DNA of 35,189 bases, taken from Halobacteriales archaeon QH_10_67_22. GTDB taxonomy: Archaea; Halobacteriota; Halobacteria; Halobacteriales; Haloarculaceae. Numbering within the stretch: the first letter of the stretch is position 1; every line of letters starts with the position of its first letter. The stretch covers positions 8,241 to 43,429 of the forward strand of contig PXQN01000080.1 of NCBI GenBank assembly GCA_003021305.1, read 5' to 3'. This document shows positions 17,734 through 26,015 of the stretch, piece by piece. A program made the translations under genes and the position numbers. The notes beneath the pieces were generated by a model, which was not told the origin of the DNA, ran no database searches, and worked only from the letters and a program-made list of their open reading frames with translations.

Positions 17734-17739
17734 TTTAAA
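17734..17739 (+). promoter_or_regulatory. TATA-like box of hel308
   Basis: ACGTTTAAAGCG lies about 27-32 bp before the ATG at 17766, right after the kinase stop, and indicates a separate promoter for hel308-cgi121. Confidence 0.55.
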
Positions 17740-17765
17740 GCGCGGGACGCCCGAACGACGGAGTA

Positions 17766-20153
17766 ATGGACGTCGCGGAGATCCCGGGCGTGCCCGACTG
17801 GCTGCCCGACCACCTGCGAGAGGGGGGCATCGAGTCGCTGTACCCGCCACAGGCCGGGGCCGTCGAGGCCGGCGTCACCGCTGGCGAGAACCTCGTCGCC
17901 AGCGTCCCCACCGCCAGCGGCAAGACCCTCGTCGCCACGCTCGCGATGCTGTCGGCACTCGAACTCGATACTCACGAGGGAAACGGTGGCGACGAGCGGA
18001 ACGCCGGCCCCGAATCGACGGGGACTGCGCTGTACATCGTCCCGCTGCGCGCCCTCGCCAGCGAGAAGCGCGAGGAGTTCGAGCAGTTCGAGGCCTACGG
18101 GCTGGACGTCGGCGTCTCGACGGGCAACTACGAGTCAGACGGCGGCTGGCTCGCCTCGAAGGACGTCGTCGTCGCGACCAGCGAGAAGGTCGATTCCCTC
18201 GTGCGAAACGACGCGCCGTGGCTGGACGACCTCTCCTGTGTGGTCGCCGACGAGGTCCACCTCGTCGACGACGCCGGGCGCGGCCCCACGCTGGAGGTCA
18301 CCCTGGCGAAACTGCGCCAGCTCAACCCCGACCTGCAGACAGTGGCGCTGTCGGCGACCATCGGCAACGCCGACGAACTGGCCGCCTGGCTGGACGCCGA
18401 ACTCGTCGACTCGGACTGGCGCCCCATCGAACTGCACAAGGGCGTCCACTACGGCCAGGCCCTGCACCTGGAAGACGGCAGCCAGACCGAACTCCCGGTG
18501 GGGGGTTCCGAGGACGAGACCGCGGCCATCGTCCGGGACACGCTCGAGGACGACGGGTCGACGCTGGTGTTCGTCAACTCCCGGCGCAACGCCGAGGCCG
18601 CGGCCCGCCGGCTGGTTTCGACGGTCGACCCACAGCTCACGCCCGCGGAACGGGACGAACTCGCGGCCGTCGCCGACGAGATACGCGACGTCAGCGACAC
18701 GGAGACCAGCGACGACCTGGCCGACGCGGTCGAGAGCGGGGCGGCGTTTCACCACGCGGGGTGTGCGAGTGAACACCGCTCGCTCGTCGAGGACGCGTTC
18801 CGGGACCGTCTGATCAAGGTCGTCTCGGCGACGCCGACGCTCGCCGCCGGCGTCAACACCCCCTCGCGGCGCGTCGTCGTCAGGGACTGGCGCCGCTACG
18901 ACGGCACCGCGGGCGGCATGCAACCCCTGTCGGTGCTGGAAGTGCATCAGATGATGGGTCGGGCCGGCCGCCCGGGCCGTGACCCCTACGGGGAGGCGGT
19001 GCTGGTCGCCAGCAGCCACGACGAACTCGACGAACTGTTCGAGCGGTACGTCTGGGCCGACCCCGAGCCCGTGCAGTCGAAACTGGCGGCCGAACCCGCC
19101 CTGCGGACCCACGTACTCGCGACTATCGCGTCGGGCTTTGCCAACTCCCGCGAGGGGTTGCTGGCCTTCCTCGAACGAACGTTGCACGCCACTCAGAACG
19201 CCGACCGGCGCGAACTGGCGCGGGTCACCGACGACATGATCGAGTACCTGGTCACGAACGACTTTCTCCAACGCGAACAGGCCGGTGAGGCGGACGCGAC
19301 AGGGGAGGCCGACGGGCACGCAGACGCGACCGACGGCCGCGACGACGCGCGCTCGACAGGTGAGGGCGAGCAGTTGACGGCCACCTCGCTGGGCCACACC
19401 GTGTCGCGGCTCTACCTCGACCCGATGAGCGCAGCGGAGATCATCGACGGATTGCGTGACGCCGACGACCGGCCGTCGGTGCTCGGGCTCTACCACCTCG
19501 TCGCGCGGACGCCGGACATGTACGAACTGTACCTCCGCTCGGGCGACGAGGAGGAGTACACAATGTTGACCTACGAGCGCGAGGAGGCGTTCCTCGGGCC
19601 GACACCCAGCGAGTTCGACCCCTCGTTCGAGGACTGGCTGTCGGCGCTGAAGACCGCGCGCATGCTCGAAGACTGGGCCAGCGAGGTCGACGAGGACACG
19701 ATCACCGACCGCTACGGCGTCGGCCCGGGCGACGTGCGCGGCAAGGTCGAGACTGCCCAGTGGCTCCTGGGCGCGGCCGAGTCGCTCGCGGGCGAACTCG
19801 GCCTGGGCGTCGCCCCGGCGGTCCGGGCGGCCCGCGTGCGCGTCGAACACGGCGTCCGCGAGGAACTGACCGACCTGGCGGGGGTCCGAGGCGTCGGGCG
19901 CAAGCGCGCGCGACGACTGTACGAGGCCGGCATCGAGGACCGCGCCGGCCTCCGGGAGGCCGACAAGCCGGTCGTCCTGGGTGCGCTGCGGGGCCGTCGG
20001 CGGACCGCCGAGACGGTTCTCGAGAACGTCGGTCACCGCGACCCGTCGATGGAGGGTGTCGACCCCGCCGAGGAGGCACGGCCCGACGGCGAGGGCGTGG
20101 CCGACGGCGGTCACGCCGACGGCGAGGACCAGTCCAACCTGGGTGACTTCTGA
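17766..20153 (+). CDS. hel308: ATP-dependent DNA helicase Hel308
   Basis: Superfamily 2 (Ski2-like) 3'-5' DNA helicase that acts at stalled or broken forks and in recombination. The 795-residue protein has the Q-type motif YPPQAGAV (26-33), Walker A PTASGKT (48-54), TLVPLRAL-type motif Ia ([12 protein letters not shown]), DEVH box ([11 protein letters not shown], about 159-169), SAT motif VALSATIGN, motif [13 protein letters not shown], motif [14 protein letters not shown] and motif [14 protein letters not shown] winged helix, ratchet domain and a helix-hairpin-helix near residues 690-740 ([18 protein letters not shown]) follow. An acidic, low-complexity insert lies around 505-535, and another acidic tail ends the protein. 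Its stop overlaps the ATG of cgi121 (TGATG). Confidence 0.95.
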   Translation: MDVAEIPGVPDWLPDHLREGGIESLYPPQAGAVEAGVTAGENLVASVPTASGKTLVATLAMLSALELDTHEGNGGDERNAGPESTGTALYIVPLRALASEKREEFEQFEAYGLDVGVSTGNYESDGGWLASKDVVVATSEKVDSLVRNDAPWLDDLSCVVADEVHLVDDAGRGPTLEVTLAKLRQLNPDLQTVALSATIGNADELAAWLDAELVDSDWRPIELHKGVHYGQALHLEDGSQTELPVGGSEDETAAIVRDTLEDDGSTLVFVNSRRNAEAAARRLVSTVDPQLTPAERDELAAVADEIRDVSDTETSDDLADAVESGAAFHHAGCASEHRSLVEDAFRDRLIKVVSATPTLAAGVNTPSRRVVVRDWRRYDGTAGGMQPLSVLEVHQMMGRAGRPGRDPYGEAVLVASSHDELDELFERYVWADPEPVQSKLAAEPALRTHVLATIASGFANSREGLLAFLERTLHATQNADRRELARVTDDMIEYLVTNDFLQREQAGEADATGEADGHADATDGRDDARSTGEGEQLTATSLGHTVSRLYLDPMSAAEIIDGLRDADDRPSVLGLYHLVARTPDMYELYLRSGDEEEYTMLTYEREEAFLGPTPSEFDPSFEDWLSALKTARMLEDWASEVDEDTITDRYGVGPGDVRGKVETAQWLLGAAESLAGELGLGVAPAVRAARVRVEHGVREELTDLAGVRGVGRKRARRLYEAGIEDRAGLREADKPVVLGALRGRRRTAETVLENVGHRDPSMEGVDPAEEARPDGEGVADGGHADGEDQSNLGDF

Positions 20154-20710
20154 TGGAACTGCTCGCGGGCGTCGTGACCGTCGACGACGTCGACGACTTC
20201 GTGGAGCGCCTCGACGCGGTCGGCGACGACCACGGCGTGACGGTCCAGGCGTTCGACGCCCGCTACGTCGTCGACAGACACCACCTCGAACGCGCGGTCG
20301 AACTCGCCGACCGCGCCATCGCCCGCGGCGAGAACGTTGCCCGCGACCGAGCCGTCGAGATCCTCTGTTTCGCGGCCGGTCGCCGCCAGATCAACCGCGC
20401 GTTCGAAATGGGCGTCTCCGCGGGGGAGTTGCCGGTCGTCGTCCTCGTCGACGCACCGCCGGACGCGGACGCCGGAGACGCGACGAGCGGCCGCGACGGA
20501 ACGGATGTCGACCACACTGCGGCCGAACGTGAGGCGGCCGCGACGGTCGAATCGATGCCGGCGTTCGAGCCGGCACCGGTTCTCGGCGAGTACGACCCCG
20601 ACCGCGTCAGGGATTTTTTCGAGGTCGGGTCGGCGGAGCTCGCGACGGTCGGCGGCGACCTCCCGAGCCTGGTCCACGAGCGGGTGGCCCTGTTGCCCGT
20701 CGAAAAGTGA
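20153..20710 (+). CDS. cgi121: KEOPS complex subunit Cgi121
   Basis: Small subunit of the KEOPS complex that makes the t6A base at position 37 of ANN-decoding tRNAs; Cgi121 binds the kinase Bud32 and helps recruit tRNA. The 185-residue protein has VQAFDARYVVDRHHLERAVELA, then the conserved helix EILCFAAGRRQINRAFEMGVS (about 64-84) and the strand LPVVVLVDA, as in the family. Residues 105-130 are a haloarchaeal acidic insertion. The ATG overlaps the hel308 stop by one base, so the two are co-transcribed; this pairing recurs in archaea. Confidence 0.88.
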   Translation: MELLAGVVTVDDVDDFVERLDAVGDDHGVTVQAFDARYVVDRHHLERAVELADRAIARGENVARDRAVEILCFAAGRRQINRAFEMGVSAGELPVVVLVDAPPDADAGDATSGRDGTDVDHTAAEREAAATVESMPAFEPAPVLGEYDPDRVRDFFEVGSAELATVGGDLPSLVHERVALLPVEK

Positions 20711-20779
20711 CCCCCCGTCGAAACCCCGAACGCGGGAATCCCCGCTACTCGTTTATTCCAGGCGACCGAACGGACGTGT

Positions 20780-21211
20780 ATGTACGAGAAGATACTCGTT
20801 CCGACGGACGGGAGCGAGGGCGCACAGCACGCCCTCGAGGAGGCGCTCGAACTGGCCCGGCGGTTCGACGCGGTCGTTCACTCGCTGTCCATCGTCGACA
20901 CGACGGCGGTCCCGCCGGATACCGACTACGCCGGCGCGTTCGACTCCTTCGAGGGGATCGCCGAGCGGACGACCGACGACGCGGTCGCGCGCACGGAAGA
21001 GGCCGGCGTCGAAGCCGTCAGGGCCGTCCGAACGGGGACGCCCCATCGGTCGATACTGGACTACGCCGACGAGAACGATATCGACCTCGTGGTGATGGGG
21101 ACACACGGCCGGACCGGGATCCAGCGGTACCTGCTCGGGAGCGTCACCGAGAAGGTCGTCCGGACGGCCGACGTCCCGGTCCTGACTGTGCGTGCGCCCG
21201 AAGACGAGTAG
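20780..21211 (+). CDS. Universal stress protein, ATP-binding type
   Basis: A 143-residue single UspA domain. It begins MYEKILVPTDGSEGAQHALE, typical of the family, and carries the nucleotide-binding motif G107-x2-G110-x9-G120-S (GTHGRTGIQRYLLGS), which marks the ATP-binding class. Such proteins are stress-linked but their precise action is unclear. It faces a second, degenerate Usp gene (21303-21710) tail to tail; a family II repeat lies between. Confidence 0.92.
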   Translation: MYEKILVPTDGSEGAQHALEEALELARRFDAVVHSLSIVDTTAVPPDTDYAGAFDSFEGIAERTTDDAVARTEEAGVEAVRAVRTGTPHRSILDYADENDIDLVVMGTHGRTGIQRYLLGSVTEKVVRTADVPVLTVRAPEDE

Positions 21212-21240
21212 CTCGTAGTCCTGGTCGACGGCGAGTAGAC

Positions 21241-21302
21241 GTTTCGGACCACGGGAGCGGTCGTCTGTTTCGTGGGCACAAAAAGAATTACGCACGACCG
21301 TA
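21241..21302 (+). repeat. Inverted-repeat element, family II, partial copy
   Basis: These 62 bases match, without gaps and at about 50 of 62 positions, the minus strand of 24051-24112. The right end is the terminal sequence TACGCACGACCGTA; the left terminal repeat present in the full copy is not recognisable here, so this copy is truncated or diverged. It lies between the two Usp genes and ends just before the stop codon of the minus-strand Usp. Confidence 0.8.
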
Positions 21303-21710
21303 TCAGGCGACTGCCGGCTCCTCGAGCGGCGCGACGACCGTCTCGGCAGTTCGTTCGAGCCGCCTGCGCGCACCGTGTGGTATCCGCCGCGGACACACGA
21401 CCACGTCGGCGTCGACCTCGTCGGCGTATGCGGGCAGTTGTTCGGCCAGGCGACCGTGCTGACGGGCCGTCTCGACCGGGATGCCGCGGTCGCGAGCGCG
21501 TGCGACGAACGCCCGGAGGCGCTCGGTGGCGCGGTCTTCGGCCTCGTCGACGACCACCTCCCCCGAACTCAGTGCCGGTTCGCCGTACCGTGCGGTGTCG
21601 ACGACCGCCAGCGCGTGGACCGACCCGTCGCGCTGCTGTGCGCGGTCGAGCACGTACTCGACGCCCCGGGTCCCGCTTTCCTCCAGTGAGAACAGTATCG
21701 TTTCCGTCAT
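21303..21710 (-). CDS. Universal stress protein, non-ATP-binding variant
   Basis: A 135-residue UspA-like domain: MTETILFSLEESGTRGVEYVL at the start, ALAVVDTARYGEPAL in the middle, and DADVVVCPRRIPHGARRRLERTAETVV near the end. The glycine-rich nucleotide motif (G-x2-G-x9-G-S) is replaced by an Arg-rich stretch, so ATP binding is unlikely. The stop codon lies one base beyond the family II repeat terminus. An AT-rich stretch (GTTTTTACGC on the minus strand) about 30 bp upstream is a likely promoter, shared in a divergent arrangement with the flavoprotein gene. Confidence 0.8.
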   Translation of the reverse strand: MTETILFSLEESGTRGVEYVLDRAQQRDGSVHALAVVDTARYGEPALSSGEVVVDEAEDRATERLRAFVARARDRGIPVETARQHGRLAEQLPAYADEVDADVVVCPRRIPHGARRRLERTAETVVAPLEEPAVA

Positions 21711-21834
21711 GCTATGTAATTCCACGAGTCGAGCGCGTAAAAACATTCGCTCAACTGTCACGTTCGGGACTGTATCGGTGATCCGAGAGTGTCGGCGGGG
21801 ACACGTTTTCGTCGCCCCGCCCCCGAGTGAGTAC

Positions 21835-23175
21835 ATGGGATCGTTCGAGGGACCGACGCTAGACGACCCGGTGACGGTCGGCGGGGTAAGCGTCCCCAAC
21901 CGATTGTACCGCGCCCCGCTGCTGGAGTGTGCCGGGAACGGCCCCGACGCCGTCGAGACGCTCGTCGCGGAACTGGAGCCGACCGCCGCGTCCGGCGTCG
22001 GGCTGGTCTTCCAGGGAGCCAGCATCGTCACCGCCGACGGCGGCTGTGCCGCCCCGAACATGACTCGTGTCCACGACCCCGAGTTCGTCGCGGACCTCTC
22101 GGGGGTCACCGACGCAGTCCACGACCACGGCGGCAAGATCTTCCTGCAGTTGGCTCACGGCGGGCTCCGAAGCCAGGCCGTCTGGCACGCGGGCTTTCGC
22201 GAGCGCACCCCCGACCACAGCGAACTCGCCGTCTCACGGCCGCCCTGGCAACTGCGTGCGCTCGGCCGGTTCGGCCTGCTCGACCTGGCGCCCGACGTCA
22301 TGACGACCGACGAGGTGACCGACCTGGCTGCGCAGTTCGGTCGCGTCGCGGGGTACGCGGCCGACGCGGGCTACGACGGCATCCACCTCTCGGGGGCGAA
22401 CATGGGGATCGTCCAGCAGTTCCTCTCGCCGCTGTACAACCGCCGCGACGACGCGTTCGGCGACGGTCCCGACGACCCGCCCGGCACCGGCGGGGTCGCG
22501 TTTCTCGAAGCGGTCCACGACGCCGTGCGCGACCACGCCGGGTCCATCCCGCTCGTGACGAAAGTCCCGGCGGAGACGGCCGCGCCACGGGTCGTCCGCC
22601 GGCACCTCACCCGCGAGGACGCCGTCCGGATCGCGACGCGACTGGCCGAAGTCGGCTACGACGGGCTGGTTCCCGTCGAGGTCTCGACGTTCTGGGACAC
22701 GAGCGTCGTCCGGGGGGCCTACCCCGAACGTGCCTGGGCGGCCGAGGACATGCAGGCGGGCTACGCGGCGGCGTTTGGCGGGCCGGTCCGCGCCCGCGTC
22801 GTCGCCGCGCTCAACCGCCTCCAGAGTCGCCGGTTTCCCGCCGAATCGGCCTGGAACGGACCGCTGTGCCGAGCGGTCCGCGACCGGGTCGACGTTCCGG
22901 TCTTCTGTGAGGGGGGCGTCCGGCATCGGGACACCTGTGACGAACTCCTGGGTGGGGACGACTCGGCCTGTGACCTCGTCGGGATGGGACGGCCCTTCTA
23001 CGCCGAACCCCGTCTGGGTGCTCGCCTCCTCTCGAGCGGGGGCGACGCCCGCGCCCTCTGTGAGAGTTGCAACAACTGCACCGTCCCCCAGGTCACGGGC
23101 GCGCCCGGGACGTGTCGGACCCCGAGTGTCGTCCGCGAGCGATCCGCCCTCGACCGTGACGGTCGATACGACTGA
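21835..23175 (+). CDS. Old Yellow Enzyme-family NADH:flavin oxidoreductase with probable Fe-S site
   Basis: A 446-residue FMN TIM-barrel enzyme of the OYE / 2,4-dienoyl-CoA reductase group. Visible are VPNRLYRAPLLEC (22-34), GKIFLQLAHGGLRS (102-115), the AGYDGIHLSGANMGIVQQFLSPLYNRR motif (conserved GIHLSGA..L..QFLSP.NRR pattern), CEGGVRHRDTC and LVGMGRPFYAEP. Near the C-terminus Cys409-x2-Cys412-x2-Cys415-x11-Cys427 closely resembles the [4Fe-4S] ligand set of 2,4-dienoyl-CoA reductase, but the NAD(P)H-binding C-terminal domains of that enzyme are absent. The substrate is probably an alkene next to a carbonyl, but cannot be specified. Start at MGSFEGPTLD. Confidence 0.9.
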   Translation: MGSFEGPTLDDPVTVGGVSVPNRLYRAPLLECAGNGPDAVETLVAELEPTAASGVGLVFQGASIVTADGGCAAPNMTRVHDPEFVADLSGVTDAVHDHGGKIFLQLAHGGLRSQAVWHAGFRERTPDHSELAVSRPPWQLRALGRFGLLDLAPDVMTTDEVTDLAAQFGRVAGYAADAGYDGIHLSGANMGIVQQFLSPLYNRRDDAFGDGPDDPPGTGGVAFLEAVHDAVRDHAGSIPLVTKVPAETAAPRVVRRHLTREDAVRIATRLAEVGYDGLVPVEVSTFWDTSVVRGAYPERAWAAEDMQAGYAAAFGGPVRARVVAALNRLQSRRFPAESAWNGPLCRAVRDRVDVPVFCEGGVRHRDTCDELLGGDDSACDLVGMGRPFYAEPRLGARLLSSGGDARALCESCNNCTVPQVTGAPGTCRTPSVVRERSALDRDGRYD

Positions 23176-23232
23176 TATCGACGGCTACGTCTGCTATATC
23201 GGATTATCAGTCGGAATAATTCGGGCGTGTGG

Positions 23233-23240
23233 CTTTAATA
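23233..23240 (+). promoter_or_regulatory. TATA-like box of the archaellin gene
   Basis: GGCTTTAATAGG lies about 24-31 bp before the ATG at 23264. Together with the AT-rich upstream region it looks like a strong promoter, fitting an abundant filament protein. Confidence 0.6.
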
Positions 23241-23263
23241 GGTGAATTCCATCCGTTACCAGT

Positions 23264-23938
23264 ATGTACCGTCTCTCTGAACGGGCGACAGGCAGCGACG
23301 ATCGTGGGCAGGTCGGTATCGGGACACTGATCGTGTTCATCGCGATGGTACTGGTCGCCGCGATCGCGGCAGGAGTACTGATCAACACGGCCGGCTTCCT
23401 CCAGACGAAGTCAGAGGAGACCGGCCAGCAGTCCGGCCAACAGGTGACCAACAGGCTGCAGGTTTCGTCGGCGACCGGAAGTAGCCTCAACGATGAGGGC
23501 GTCGGCTCGGTCAACCTGACGGTGAAGAAGTCACCGGGCGCTGACAACGTCGACCTGGAGAACGCGACCGTCCAGTGGGTCGGTCCCTCGGGCACATACA
23601 ACCTGGTCAACGCCTCGGTCGACGCGGCCGGCGCTGACGGCCACTTCGGCGTCATCGCGTTCAAAGACGCCGACGGCTCCCGCCCGGTGTTGAACGACCC
23701 CGACGACCGCATGGTGATGGTCTTCGACGTCGGCCAAGACGACACGAACCCCGACGACTCCTATCCGTTCAACGACGACGAGGATTCGACCGGGACGGAG
23801 GGCGTCACGTACTTCGGCGAGGACCTCCCCGAGGGCGCCTCGGTCAACGTCCAGATCACCACCAAGTCCGGTGCAACGAGCACCGAACAGCTGACCATCC
23901 CTGAAACCATCTCGGGCGAGAGCGCGGTCCAGCTGTAA
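23264..23938 (+). CDS. Archaellin (archaeal flagellin)
   Basis: A 224-residue structural subunit of the archaellum. The short leader ends DDRG and is followed by [19 protein letters not shown], the hallmark class III signal; the prepilin peptidase would cut between Gly15 and Gln16. The hydrophobic assembly helix then continues into [28 protein letters not shown], characteristic of haloarchaeal archaellins. The outer domain is acidic and carries three N-glycosylation sequons (NLT, NAT, NAS). No other arl/fla motor genes (arlF-J) are in the window, so it is a solitary copy, perhaps an alternative filament subunit. A T-rich stretch after the stop may terminate the transcript. Confidence 0.93.
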   Translation: MYRLSERATGSDDRGQVGIGTLIVFIAMVLVAAIAAGVLINTAGFLQTKSEETGQQSGQQVTNRLQVSSATGSSLNDEGVGSVNLTVKKSPGADNVDLENATVQWVGPSGTYNLVNASVDAAGADGHFGVIAFKDADGSRPVLNDPDDRMVMVFDVGQDDTNPDDSYPFNDDEDSTGTEGVTYFGEDLPEGASVNVQITTKSGATSTEQLTIPETISGESAVQL

Positions 23939-23966
23939 GCGGTCCTGGTCGCGTCAGGATCGGAGC

Positions 23967-23980
23967 ATTCTTCTGTTTTT
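23967..23980 (+). terminator. Likely poly-T terminator of the archaellin gene
   Basis: ATTCTTCTGTTTTT lies about 30-40 bp after the archaellin stop; archaeal transcription commonly ends on such T-rich tracts. Confidence 0.5.
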
Positions 23981-24050
23981 CCCGACGCCGAGTCGCCAGT
24001 GTTGAGATATTACCGCGGCCCTCAGGCTGTCTGTGGCGAGACACTGCTGA

Positions 24051-24157
24051 TACGGTCGTGCGTAATTCTTTGTATTCCCACGAAACAGAAGGTCCTCTCC
24101 GTGGTCCGAAACACCGATCCGAACCGTCACTGCCCAAATTGGGTACGCACGACCGTA
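24051..24157. repeat. Inverted-repeat element, family II, full copy (107 bp)
   Basis: Perfect 14-bp terminal inverted repeats (TACGGTCGTGCGTA at 24051-24064 and TACGCACGACCGTA at 24144-24157) are flanked on both sides by TGA, a possible 3-bp target duplication. No coding sequence of a transposase is inside. A partial copy lies at 21241-21302. The layout is that of a MITE. It occupies most of the otherwise empty 329-bp gap between the archaellin and phaJ genes. Confidence 0.8.
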
Positions 24158-24267
24158 TGAGGTGCTGCGAACCGAAACACGAGCCACCGGACCGTTCCTG
24201 CTGGGTTTCCGGAACGACCATCGGTCGTCGAGTCACAGACCGTCGAACGACCGGGAACGGGAGAGGA

Positions 24268-24879
24268 TTAGGCTTCCGGGAGTTCGTCGACGAGGACGAC
24301 CGCTTCGCCGTCGATGATGACGTCGTCGCCGTCGACGACGCGGGTCGTCAGCCGGTACTGGTTGTCCCCCAGGTCCTCGACGATCTCACAGACGGCGGTG
24401 AGCCGGTCGCCGATCCGGACCGGGTTGTGAAACTCCAGGTCCTGGGAGAGGTAGATCGTCAGCCCCGGCAGGCGCGCCAGCGCGGCGCTGATCAGTCCGC
24501 CGACCAGGGTCCCGTGTGCGATCCGCCCTCTGAATCGCGTCTGCGAGGCGAACTCGTCGTCGAGGTGGAGCGGGTTCGTGTCGCCGCTGGCGGCCGCGAA
24601 CGCCGCCACGTCGTCGCCACTGATCGTCTTCGTGAACTCGACGCGGTCGCCGACGCCCAGAGTGCCACGGTCGGTCGCCGTCAGCTCGACGTGCCACTCC
24701 GGCAGGTCCTCGTCGGCCTCTATCCGTTCGACCGTTTCCAGTCCACCCTCGTCCCCGGAGTGGGGCACCCCGAACGCAGCAAACGCCGCCCGGTTGGCCG
24801 CAACGACGCTGTTGAACACGTGTGAGGATGTCTGTGCCCACGTGTCGAACAGCGCGTTCCGGTGGGAGTCAGAACTCAT
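24268..24879 (-). CDS. phaJ: MaoC-type (R)-specific enoyl-CoA hydratase, PHA-linked
   Basis: Hydrates trans-enoyl-CoA to (R)-3-hydroxyacyl-CoA, supplying monomers from fatty acid breakdown to PHA synthase. The 203-residue protein has an N-terminal helical part (residues 1-45, with SHVFNSVVAANRAAFAAFG resembling phasin-like helices) and a MaoC hot-dog domain from about 65. The catalytic motif is AASGDTNPLHLDDEFA with Asp100 and His105, followed by AHGTLVGGLIS. Its place, divergent from phaR-phaP-phaE-phaC, supports the PHA role. A TATA-like box (CTTTTTAATAACG on the minus strand, about 24903-24914) lies about 25-35 bp before the ATG. Confidence 0.88.
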   Translation of the reverse strand: MSSDSHRNALFDTWAQTSSHVFNSVVAANRAAFAAFGVPHSGDEGGLETVERIEADEDLPEWHVELTATDRGTLGVGDRVEFTKTISGDDVAAFAAASGDTNPLHLDDEFASQTRFRGRIAHGTLVGGLISAALARLPGLTIYLSQDLEFHNPVRIGDRLTAVCEIVEDLGDNQYRLTTRVVDGDDVIIDGEAVVLVDELPEA

Positions 24880-24902
24880 CGATAGAAACCCTTGTGTGTG
24901 GC

Positions 24903-24914
24903 GTTATTAAAAAG
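24903..24914 (-). promoter_or_regulatory. TATA-like box of phaJ
   Basis: TTTTTAATAACG read on the minus strand, about 25-35 bp before the start at 24879, in otherwise G+C-rich DNA. Confidence 0.55.
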
Positions 24915-25042
24915 TAGTGGTCGCCGGATAGCCGAACCGTCGAGAGACGGCTTCTTACCCCTACGAAAAGCCGCGTCCAGCCTGACGCGGGACCTGGCGC
25001 CAGTGTCGCGCTACCCGGCAGTACGACACTCGATCCACTGAT

Positions 25043-25072
25043 TGGTATTGAGTGGTATAGAATGGTATTGAA
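25043..25072 (+). promoter_or_regulatory. Three tandem 10-bp repeats upstream of the pha operon
   Basis: TGGTATTGAG, TGGTATAGAA and TGGTATTGAA follow each other with exact 10-bp period, ending 8 bp before the TATA-like box at 25081. One repeat per DNA turn puts all three on one helix face, as for cooperative binding of a regulator. PhaR itself is a candidate binder by family and position; that is inference. Confidence 0.7.
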
Positions 25073-25080
25073 CGCAACTC

Positions 25081-25088
25081 TTATGTAT
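25081..25088 (+). promoter_or_regulatory. TATA box of phaR-phaP-phaE-phaC
   Basis: CTTATGTATCC lies about 27-34 bp before the phaR ATG at 25115 and directly downstream of the 10-bp repeats. Confidence 0.6.
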
Positions 25089-25114
25089 CCGAGGGGTGTA
25101 GAGTACGTTGACCG

Positions 25115-25411
25115 ATGACCGACGACGATGACGACGGCGCGACGTGGCCGCCGATGATGAGCGGCTGGCAGCAGGCCAGCGAGCAGGCCATCGAGCGACA
25201 ACAGCAGTTCCTCAAGCAGATGTTCGAAGCCGGCGCGGGCGGGCTGGACATGAACCAGCTCGGCGCGATGAGTCAGACGGCGACGTTCAAGACGCGCGTC
25301 CAGTCCGGCGGTCGAATCTCTATCCCGGACGCCGAGCGCGAGGCGCTCGACATCGAAGAGGGCGACATCGTTCAGACCGTCGTCATCCCGGTCAAGCGGA
25401 ACAGAGAGTGA
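25115..25411 (+). CDS. phaR: PHA regulator PhaR, AbrB/SpoVT domain
   Basis: A 98-residue protein. Residues 1-55 are an acidic start plus an amphipathic helix (SEQAIERQQQFLKQMFEAG) that may touch PHA granules or PhaP; residues 56-94 are a swapped-hairpin AbrB/SpoVT DNA-binding domain (ATFKTRVQSGGRISIPDAER, then LDIEEGDIVQTVVIPV). Its position before the phasin gene matches the haloarchaeal phaRPEC layout described for Haloferax mediterranei, where PhaR regulates the phasin gene and granule formation. First gene of the operon; phaP starts five bases after its stop. Confidence 0.88.
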   Translation: MTDDDDDGATWPPMMSGWQQASEQAIERQQQFLKQMFEAGAGGLDMNQLGAMSQTATFKTRVQSGGRISIPDAEREALDIEEGDIVQTVVIPVKRNRE

Positions 25412-25416
25412 TACAC

Positions 25417-25977
25417 ATGGAATACGCAACTCCCGTCACCACGGCCTTCGAAGCACAGCGCGCAACTATCGAGCAGAGCCAGCGAGCGTTCGAACAGACC
25501 CTCGAATTCCAGAAGAACATGAACGAGGCGATGCTCGACAGTCTCGACACCCAGGAGTCGGCCCAGCGCCGCGGCGTCGAACTGTCCCAGACCGCCATCC
25601 ACAGCTACCTCGACGCCGTCGAGTCGACGGTGCCCGGCATGGGCGCGACCATCGAGGAGGTCCGCGCCGCAGTCGACGAGCAGTACGAGTTCCTGCTCGA
25701 GAACCACGCCGAGACCTTCGAGACGATCGCCGCCGAGTACGAGGAGGGTCTCAGTGCCTACGACGAGATGACCGACGACTACGTCGGCGCGCTCGACGAG
25801 CAGGTCGAGATGCTCGTCGAGGCTCACGAGGAACTGGAGTCCCAGTCGGTCGAGGTCGCCCAGCAGTGGGGCGACCAGATCGAAGAGCTCCAAGACCAGG
25901 TCGAGGAAGTCCAGGAGCAGGTCCGCGAGGTCCAGGAGCAGGCCGCCGACGCCGTCGAGATCGACGTCGAGGAGTAA
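25417..25977 (+). CDS. phaP: Phasin PhaP
   Basis: A 186-residue, all-helical acidic protein coating PHA granules. It starts MEYATPVTTAFEAQRATIEQS and consists of long amphipathic helices rich in Gln, Glu and Ala, with a coiled coil over about residues 150-180 (heptads of EELQDQVEEVQEQVREV type). Length and position between phaR and phaE match haloarchaeal phasins. It has no membrane segment or catalytic motif. A T8 tract follows the stop before phaE, which could attenuate read-through and raise phasin relative to synthase. Confidence 0.88.
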   Translation: MEYATPVTTAFEAQRATIEQSQRAFEQTLEFQKNMNEAMLDSLDTQESAQRRGVELSQTAIHSYLDAVESTVPGMGATIEEVRAAVDEQYEFLLENHAETFETIAAEYEEGLSAYDEMTDDYVGALDEQVEMLVEAHEELESQSVEVAQQWGDQIEELQDQVEEVQEQVREVQEQAADAVEIDVEE

Positions 25978-25986
25978 CCCCGCCTC

Positions 25987-25994
25987 TTTTTTTT
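25987..25994 (+). terminator. T8 tract between phaP and phaE
   Basis: An uninterrupted run of eight T follows CGCCTC nine bases after the phaP stop. Archaeal RNA polymerase pauses or terminates on such runs. Because phaE starts only 21 bp later and no clear new TATA box is seen, partial termination is the likely reading. Confidence 0.6.
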
Positions 25995-26015
25995 GCGCCC
26001 CCACGGGATCCAACT

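Noticed and set aside
23954-24187. Frames in both family II copies sharing a LFRG..KNYARPY peptide
   Set aside because: The similarity follows from the DNA repeat; substitutions do not favour silent sites and the flanking frames are unrelated, so I see no protein.
24869-25429. 186-codon minus-strand frame across the pha promoter
   Set aside because: It overlaps phaR antisense and the promoter repeats; composition is that of a shadow frame.
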